From contig JAUHZU010000001.1 in assembly GCA_030425705.1 (NCBI GenBank), forward strand, positions 62,001-126,000: 64,000 nucleotides of DNA. Reading direction: 5' to 3'. Below are positions 59,032 to 64,000 of this stretch, one piece after another (position 1 is the stretch's first letter; every line of letters starts with the position of its first letter). The position numbers and the translations under genes were made by a program. The stretch is from Phycisphaerae bacterium (GTDB lineage: Bacteria > Planctomycetota > Phycisphaerae > Phycisphaerales > Phycisphaeraceae). The notes beneath the pieces were generated by a model, which worked only from the letters and a program-made list of their open reading frames with translations, made no database searches and was not told the origin of the DNA.

Positions 59032-59748
59032 ATGGCTAGCCCGCACGACCCGCTCACGATCCAGGACCTCGGCCGGCTGGGCTACGGCCCGGCGTTGCAG
59101 CGCCAGCGGGACCTCAACCAGGCCGTCATCGACGGAGCCGCCCCGCCGACCGTGCTGCTGGTCGAGCACGACCCGGTCATCACGCTCACCCGGCGGAAAG
59201 CGATCGGCGAGCACCTGGTCGCGACGCCCGCGCAGCTCGACGCCGCCGGCGTCACCACCCACGAGACCGACCGCGGCGGCGACATCACCTACCATGGCCC
59301 GGGCCAGCTGGTCGTGTACCCGATCCTCAGGCTCGCCGACTTCGGGCTCAACCTCAGCCGGTACATGCGGCTGCTGGAGCAGACGGTCATCGACACCACC
59401 GCGCGGTTCGGGATCGACGCGCACCGCGAGCCGGGCGCGACGGGGGTGTGGGTGAAAGCACCCGATGCGACAGGGATCGGTGCTGCTCCGGGCACCGCCA
59501 AGCTCTGCGCGATGGGCGTGCGGATCCGGAAGAACACGACGCTGCACGGGCTCGCGCTGAACGTGACGACCGACCTGGACCACTTCGGGCTCATCGTCCC
59601 CTGCGGCTTGCATGGCCGGCCGGTGACGAGCCTGCGGCAATTGCTGGGCGACGCGTGCCCCCCGATGCCAGAGGTGAAGCGCGTGTTGGTTGAGGTGTTA
59701 TCAGCCAACCTCGAAGCGGGCCGGGCCGATGCCCGGGCCGCGGGCTGA
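59032..59748 (+). CDS. lipB: Lipoyl(octanoyl) transferase LipB
   Basis: 238 residues. The signature RGGDITYHGPGQLVVYPIL, the catalytic lysine and cysteine regions AKLCAMGVRIRKN and FGLIVPCGLHGRPVTSL are all present. It moves octanoyl groups from ACP to lipoate-dependent enzymes. The start ATG 59032 has no clear ribosome-binding site; the longer in-frame start at 58846 overlaps lpxA and is not supported. It diverges from lpxA by 73 bp. No lipA is adjacent. Confidence 0.94.
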   Translation: MASPHDPLTIQDLGRLGYGPALQRQRDLNQAVIDGAAPPTVLLVEHDPVITLTRRKAIGEHLVATPAQLDAAGVTTHETDRGGDITYHGPGQLVVYPILRLADFGLNLSRYMRLLEQTVIDTTARFGIDAHREPGATGVWVKAPDATGIGAAPGTAKLCAMGVRIRKNTTLHGLALNVTTDLDHFGLIVPCGLHGRPVTSLRQLLGDACPPMPEVKRVLVEVLSANLEAGRADARAAG

Positions 59749-59755
59749 CCGCGCT

Positions 59756-60574
59756 TCAGCGGACGGGCACGAGGAACGACTCCTGCACCCCGCCGACGCC
59801 GTTCTCGCGGCGTTCGAACGTGAGCCCGTTCATCGCGTTGTAGGGGAAGCGTTCCTGCAGGCGTTTTACGGCGGGGCTGTACATCTCGGTCTGCCCGTTG
59901 GGCACGAGGGCCTCGGCGCGGGTGAACAGCCCGACGGTGATCAGCGATCGGTTGGGCCCGTGGTAGAAGTAGGCCTCTTCGCCGTCGGCGCGGAGCGTGG
60001 CGACGGCCTGCTCGGCGGCGGCGCGGAAGTTCGGGCCGTAGTTCACGTCGTAGAAGCCGATCTGCAGGGTGATCGACCCGCGGTAGTTGCGCAGGTCCAG
60101 CTCGTTGTAGACCGCCTCGCCGGTGCCCGCGCCCGAGAGCGGGACGAGCTTGGCCTGCGCGAAGGGTCGGCCGCCATCGAGCTGCGCCGCGCGCACGTGC
60201 CGGAGCATCGCCTGGGCGCGCTCGTCGCGCGGGTCGCGGAAGCGGCCAGCGTACACCGTGCTCGCCACGCTCCCCTCGGTGTACCACAGGTCGGCCAGCC
60301 CGGCCTGCTCGCGCAGGCGCGACGTCAGCGCGACCGCGTTGCCCGTCGCGTCCGCGCCGGTAAATCGTGTCAGTTCGACCGCGTACCCCTGCGGCGAACG
60401 CACCCGCGGGTCGGTCGGGTCCAGGTCCGGCTGGTCCACCGGCTTGGGGTCGGCGATGTCGCCGAAGTTGTCCGCCCAGGTGTTGCTCACCACCCGGGTC
60501 TCCATCGCGCAGCCGGCCCCCAGCAGGGCCAGGGCCAGCACGAGCAGCGGGATCAAGCGGGGCAGGTATGTCAT
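59756..60574 (-). CDS. Lipoprotein, unknown function
   Basis: 272 residues. Lipobox LGAGC (about residue 22), then an extracytoplasmic domain with two similar halves (DLWYTEGSVASTVYAGRF; ITLQIGFYDVNYGPNFRAAAEQAV) that resemble a SPOR-like repeat of beta-alpha-beta type, plus a basic end. CGGAG precedes ATG 60574 and TACAAT lies on the minus strand further up. It ends eight bases from the lipB stop (convergent). Function unknown. Confidence 0.65.
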   Translation of the reverse strand: MTYLPRLIPLLVLALALLGAGCAMETRVVSNTWADNFGDIADPKPVDQPDLDPTDPRVRSPQGYAVELTRFTGADATGNAVALTSRLREQAGLADLWYTEGSVASTVYAGRFRDPRDERAQAMLRHVRAAQLDGGRPFAQAKLVPLSGAGTGEAVYNELDLRNYRGSITLQIGFYDVNYGPNFRAAAEQAVATLRADGEEAYFYHGPNRSLITVGLFTRAEALVPNGQTEMYSPAVKRLQERFPYNAMNGLTFERRENGVGGVQESFLVPVR

Positions 60575-60697
60575 AAGTCTCCGCGAGAAAGGCGATTGTA
60601 TCCGTCGCCCGCGCCTCCGGGCAAGCATGAAGTGCTTGGATGGCACCCTGGGTTCAAGAAATCCATGGTGGCGCTGCCGCGGGCGTCCGGCGTCGGC

Positions 60698-60730
60698 TAT
60701 ACTACTCGTACATCCGGATGAACGGATGAA
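60698..60730 (+). promoter_or_regulatory. Promoter and candidate operator of the ArsR-methyltransferase gene
   Basis: TATACT (60698-60703) is followed, over the expected start site, by CATCCG-GATGAA-CGGATG, an inverted repeat that is also two direct copies of CGGATGAA (60715-60730). An ArsR-type repressor acting on its own gene would bind at this position. Confidence 0.5.
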
Positions 60731-60735
60731 TCAAA

Positions 60736-61689
60736 ATGCCCCCGACCGCCACCCAACCCGACCGCCTGCTGAAGTGGATGGCCTCCCTGGCCGACGCGAC
60801 CCGGCTGCGTCTGCTCGCGTTGACCGCCGAGCAGGAGCTGGGCGTCTCGGACCTGTGCGAGGTCGTGCAGCTCCCGCAGTCGACGGTATCCCGCCACCTG
60901 AAGATCCTCGCGGACGAGGGGTGGGTCGTCAGCCGGCGGCAGGGGACGACGAACCTTTACCAGCTCGTGCTGGATGAGCTCGACCCGTCGCAGCGCGGGC
61001 TTTGGATGCTGGCGCGGGAGGAGTCCGCGGGCTGGCCGGCGCTCGGGCAGGACCAGGCCCGGCTTGAGCGCGTGCTGCGCTCGCGCGCGCAGGACGCCTC
61101 GGCCTTCTTCGCCGACGCCGCGGCGCAGTGGGACGACCTCCGCCACGAGCTGTACGGCCAGGCCTTCACCCGCGACGCGCTGCTCGCGCTGCTGCCCGAC
61201 CACTGGACCGTTGCCGACCTGGGCTGCGGCAGCGGGGCGCTCGCGGCGGACCTCGCGGGCTACGTCGCGAAGGTCATCGGCGTCGACAACAGCGCGGCGA
61301 TGCTCAAGGCCGCGCGCCGCCGGCTCAAGGGCACTAAGCACACCGAGCTGCGCAAGGGCGACCTCGCCCACCTCCCCCTCGCCGACCACGAGTGCGACGC
61401 GACGCTTTGCGTGCTGGTGCTGACGTATCTGGACGATCCGGCCGGGGCGATCAAGGAGATGGCGCGGGCGGTGAAGCCCGGCGGGAAGGTCGTCGTGCTC
61501 GACCTGCTCGCGCACAGCCGCGACGCCTTCCGCCGGCAGATGGGCCAGCTCCACATGGGCTTCGAGCCCGAGACGATCCAGCGGATGTTCGAGGACGCCG
61601 GGCTGCAGCGCGTCCGCTGCCGAACACTCCCACCCGCGCAAGACGCGTCGGGCCCGGCCCTGCTGCTCGCAACGGGAGCGAAGGATTGA
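60736..61689 (+). CDS. ArsR-family regulator fused to a class I SAM methyltransferase
   Basis: 317 residues. Residues 1-95 are an ArsR winged helix (WMASLADATRLRLLALTAEQELGVSDLCEVVQLPQSTVSRHLKIL) without visible metal-binding cysteines. Residues about 120-310 are a Rossmann methyltransferase with motif I VADLGCGSGALAADLAGY and VIGVDNSAAMLKAA. It lies directly upstream of ahcY. Proteins of this build can sense S-adenosylmethionine or S-adenosylhomocysteine and control methionine-cycle genes; that role is inferred from architecture and position. The methyltransferase site looks complete, so catalysis is also possible. Confidence 0.85.
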   Translation: MPPTATQPDRLLKWMASLADATRLRLLALTAEQELGVSDLCEVVQLPQSTVSRHLKILADEGWVVSRRQGTTNLYQLVLDELDPSQRGLWMLAREESAGWPALGQDQARLERVLRSRAQDASAFFADAAAQWDDLRHELYGQAFTRDALLALLPDHWTVADLGCGSGALAADLAGYVAKVIGVDNSAAMLKAARRRLKGTKHTELRKGDLAHLPLADHECDATLCVLVLTYLDDPAGAIKEMARAVKPGGKVVVLDLLAHSRDAFRRQMGQLHMGFEPETIQRMFEDAGLQRVRCRTLPPAQDASGPALLLATGAKD

Positions 61690-61800
61690 TTGCCCCTCGA
61701 CGCCGACTCGGAATACCCCGCCGTCCCGGCGGCGGCAAACACGACACGGATACCTAACTAACCACCAGCCACTAACCACCAGATAGCAGGAACCCCACCC

Positions 61801-63327
61801 ATGACCACCGCGACCGCCACACCGTTCAAATCCACGCATTGCACGATCGACACCGCATCGAACGGCCTCGAGTACAAGCTCAAGCCCGGCGCTTCGCTGG
61901 ACGAGCTGCAGCAGCTCGCCGACTGGGGCCGCAAGGAGATCGAGCTGGCCGAGCAGGAGATGCCCGGACTGATGGCCTGCCGCGAGGAGTACGGCGCGAG
62001 CCAGCCGCTGAAGGGCCACCGGATCATGGGCTCGCTGCACATGACGATCCAGACGGCGGTGTTGATCGAGACGTTGAAGATGCTGGGCGCGGACGTGCGC
62101 TGGGTGTCGTGCAACATCTTCTCGACCCAGGACCAGGCCGCCGCCGCCGTCGTCGCGGGCCGGCCCGACCAGGGCGGCGGCGACATCGCCGACCCCAAGG
62201 GCGTGCCCGTCTTCGCGTGGAAGGGCGAGACCCTCGAAGAGTACTGGTGGTGCACCGACACCGCGCTGGATTTCGGCGGCGGCAACGGCCCGACGCAGAT
62301 CGTCGACGACGGCGGCGACGCGACCCTGCTCATCCACAAGGGCTACCAGTTCGAGAAGGACGGCGCGGTCCCCGCGTTTGATGCCGAGAACGAGCCCGAG
62401 GAGTGGGGCGAGATCCTCGCCTGCCTCCGCCGGGGCCAGGAGAAGTCGATGACCCGCTGGCAGCAGGTCGCCGAGCAGTGCAAGGGCGTGTCCGAAGAAA
62501 CGACGACCGGCATCAAGAACATGGTCAAGATGCAGAAGGACGGCACGCTGCTGTACCCGGTCATCAACGTCAACGACTCGTGCACCAAGAGCAAGTTCGA
62601 CAACCTCTATGGCTGCCGGCACTCGCTGATCGACGGGCTCAACCGCGCGACCGATGTCATGATGTCCGGCAAGGTCGCGGTCGTCTGCGGTTACGGCGAC
62701 GTCGGCAAGGGCTGCGCCCAGTCGCTCAAGGGCCAGGGCGCGCGTGTGATCATCACCGAGATCGACCCGATCTGCGCGCTCCAGGCCGCGATGGAGGGCT
62801 TCGAGGTCACGACGCTCGAGGACGTGGTCGAGACCGCCGACATCTTCATCACCACGACCGGCAACTTCGACATCATCACCGCCGAGCACATGTCCAAGAT
62901 GAAGGACAAGGCGATCGTCGGCAACATCGGCCACTTCGACAACGAGATCCAGATGGCCAAGCTCGCCAAGATCGCGACCAAGACCAACATCAAGCCGCAG
63001 TACGACAAGTGGACGTTCAAGGACGGCCACAGCGTGCTCATCCTCGCCGAGGGCCGGCTGCTCAACCTCGGCTGCGCAACCGGTCACCCCTCGTTCGTGA
63101 TGTCCGCCAGCTTCACCAACCAGACCATCGCGCAGATCGAGCTGGCCCAGAACATCGACCAGTACGAGAAGAAGGTCTACGTCCTGCCCAAGCTGCTGGA
63201 CGAGAAGGTCGCCCGGCTGCACCTGGACAAGCTCGGCGTCAAGCTGACCCAGCTCACCCCGGCCCAGGCGGACTACATCGGAGTGCCCATCGAGGGCCCG
63301 TACAAGTCCGAGCACTACCGGTACTAA
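61801..63327 (+). CDS. ahcY: Adenosylhomocysteinase
   Basis: 508 residues. Substrate domain ([38 protein letters not shown]), NAD domain [20 protein letters not shown], and the C-terminal KSEHYRY that completes the neighbouring subunit's site. It hydrolyses S-adenosylhomocysteine to adenosine and homocysteine. The longer form (compared with 430 residues) carries the insert common to many bacterial enzymes. AGCAGGAA lies 12 bases before the ATG. The regulator upstream and the terminator downstream make a two-gene unit. No SAH riboswitch is seen in the 111-bp gap. Confidence 0.97.
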   Translation: MTTATATPFKSTHCTIDTASNGLEYKLKPGASLDELQQLADWGRKEIELAEQEMPGLMACREEYGASQPLKGHRIMGSLHMTIQTAVLIETLKMLGADVRWVSCNIFSTQDQAAAAVVAGRPDQGGGDIADPKGVPVFAWKGETLEEYWWCTDTALDFGGGNGPTQIVDDGGDATLLIHKGYQFEKDGAVPAFDAENEPEEWGEILACLRRGQEKSMTRWQQVAEQCKGVSEETTTGIKNMVKMQKDGTLLYPVINVNDSCTKSKFDNLYGCRHSLIDGLNRATDVMMSGKVAVVCGYGDVGKGCAQSLKGQGARVIITEIDPICALQAAMEGFEVTTLEDVVETADIFITTTGNFDIITAEHMSKMKDKAIVGNIGHFDNEIQMAKLAKIATKTNIKPQYDKWTFKDGHSVLILAEGRLLNLGCATGHPSFVMSASFTNQTIAQIELAQNIDQYEKKVYVLPKLLDEKVARLHLDKLGVKLTQLTPAQADYIGVPIEGPYKSEHYRY

Positions 63328-63376
63328 ACCCATCGCTGCGCCCGAAGCAGGCGAGGTTCGCGATGCACATGTGACT

Positions 63377-63416
63377 CCTCGGCCGCGCAGCAACACCTGC
63401 GCGGCCGAGGTTTTTT
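63377..63416 (+). terminator. ahcY intrinsic terminator
   Basis: A perfect 14-bp stem (CCTCGGCCGCGCAG with its complement), loop CAACAC, then TTTTTT. Confidence 0.92.
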
Positions 63417-63478
63417 GTGCCTTCGCTGCCGAACCCGCCGTCAGCGAGTAAGCAATTCTCTGTGTTGACGGCTGATCC

Positions 63479-63940
63479 CTAAGCGGCCTGGCGGTGGTGG
63501 GTGAGGTACCACGCGGCGAGGTCGATCATCGACAGGGCGTCGTGGCGGACCTTGATCCCGAGCGTGCGTGCTTCCTCGGCCGTGACCCAGCACAGCTTGC
63601 GGTCTTCGTCAGCGGCGGTGTCGACGGCGTAGCGTGCGAGGAAGACGGTGGTCGGGTGCGCACGGCCGCCCTGCTTGCGGTGGGGGTACGACCCGAGGTT
63701 GCGCTGGGCGAAGGCCTGGACGCCGGCCTCTTCGCGGGTCTCGCGTAGGGCGGCCTGGGCCGGGGTTTCGCCGGCATCGATCTTCCCGCCGGGGAGCGTG
63801 TAGCGGCTTGCCCGGCCCGCGCAGCTAACGAGCAGGAACTCGGGCACGCCGGCCCGCGGTCGCCAGACCACCGCGCTGGCGCGGGGCTTGCCGGGGCGGA
63901 CGGGGGCGGTGTAGTTGGGTGTGGTAGCGGCGAGCGTCAT
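63479..63940 (-). CDS. NUDIX hydrolase
   Basis: 153 residues, a single NUDIX domain. The box is complete: G-x5-E-x7-REUxEExGU, seen as GKIDAGE, seven residues, RETREEAGV. It cleaves a nucleoside-diphosphate-linked compound; the substrate cannot be told. AGGGG lies about ten bases before the ATG. The remaining 60 bases of the window are upstream of it and show no further gene. Confidence 0.88.
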   Translation of the reverse strand: MTLAATTPNYTAPVRPGKPRASAVVWRPRAGVPEFLLVSCAGRASRYTLPGGKIDAGETPAQAALRETREEAGVQAFAQRNLGSYPHRKQGGRAHPTTVFLARYAVDTAADEDRKLCWVTAEEARTLGIKVRHDALSMIDLAAWYLTHHRQAA

Positions 63941-64000
63941 GCGGCGATCCCCTGAGGCGGTAGGGTCCGTGGGTTATCCGGACCATCGGCCAGATCGGGG

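Noticed and set aside
61690-61800. Possible SAH riboswitch before ahcY
   Set aside because: The conserved core of the SAH riboswitch is not visible; only a short CCGCCG/CGGCGG hairpin is present.
1-64000. CRISPR array, prophage, transposase or defence island
   Set aside because: No direct-repeat array, integrase, transposase or recognised defence gene was seen; the only repeats are the palindromic elements listed.

Overview
This window comes from a high-G+C bacterium that most resembles a planctomycete, probably of the class Phycisphaerae. The clues are a PEP-CTERM secreted protein, a Tat-exported sulfatase, a DUF4159/prenyltransferase-repeat protein, C-terminal zinc ribbons of the type CPNCTYDLRG, LpxA, a eukaryote-like Ser/Thr kinase and many proline/alanine-rich membrane proteins. 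No taxonomic marker such as rRNA is present, so this placement is an inference from gene content. I see no prophage, insertion sequence, CRISPR array, tRNA or rRNA.

Layout. 1-4.0 kb: two tandem transglutaminase-like proteins, then larB overlapping an NAD(P)H-hydrate dehydratase. 4.0-8.0 kb: WYL regulator, CYTH protein, a zinc-ribbon membrane protein and a mini fatty-acid cluster (FabZ-like, ACP, second hotdog dehydratase). 8.0-14.0 kb: rpsO-pnp, a tryptophan-halogenase-like flavoprotein and a PEP-CTERM protein. 14-24.5 kb: aldo/keto reductase, a degenerate metalloprotease-like protein, sulfatase, cysK, tpx, DUF4159 protein, Ser/Thr kinase, an amidase-fold protein lacking zinc ligands and a small lipoprotein. 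24.6-33.1 kb: CCA/poly(A) nucleotidyltransferase, DedA, YggS, a large membrane protein, a GH130 enzyme with the 3' remnant of a second GH130 gene beside it, and an overlapping RbfA-like/RtcB pair. 33.1-41.4 kb: priA and mutS, both carrying in-frame palindromic insertions, then nth. 41.4-50 kb: TMTC-like membrane protein, argC, hsp20 with a sigma-54-like promoter, HAD hydrolase, amidohydrolase, secreted gluzincin and DUF58 protein. 50-64 kb: comEC, an ECF sigma factor with a large anti-sigma-like partner, purB, lpxA, lipB, an ArsR/methyltransferase regulator beside ahcY, and a NUDIX hydrolase.

The genes are mostly housekeeping (mRNA decay, DNA repair, RNA repair, amino-acid, purine and cofactor metabolism) mixed with envelope proteins. 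The novelty lies more in the DNA than in any single gene cluster. Three copies of a roughly 70-bp REPIN-like element with identical 23-bp inverted arms sit between genes. A different palindromic element, up to 105 bp with perfect 25-bp arms, is inserted in frame inside mutS and, in related forms, priA. At least ten genes have a TAxxxT -10 hexamer 6-7 nt before the start codon, which predicts leaderless mRNAs. All repeat and promoter statements are read directly from the bases; function assignments rest on motifs recognised by eye.
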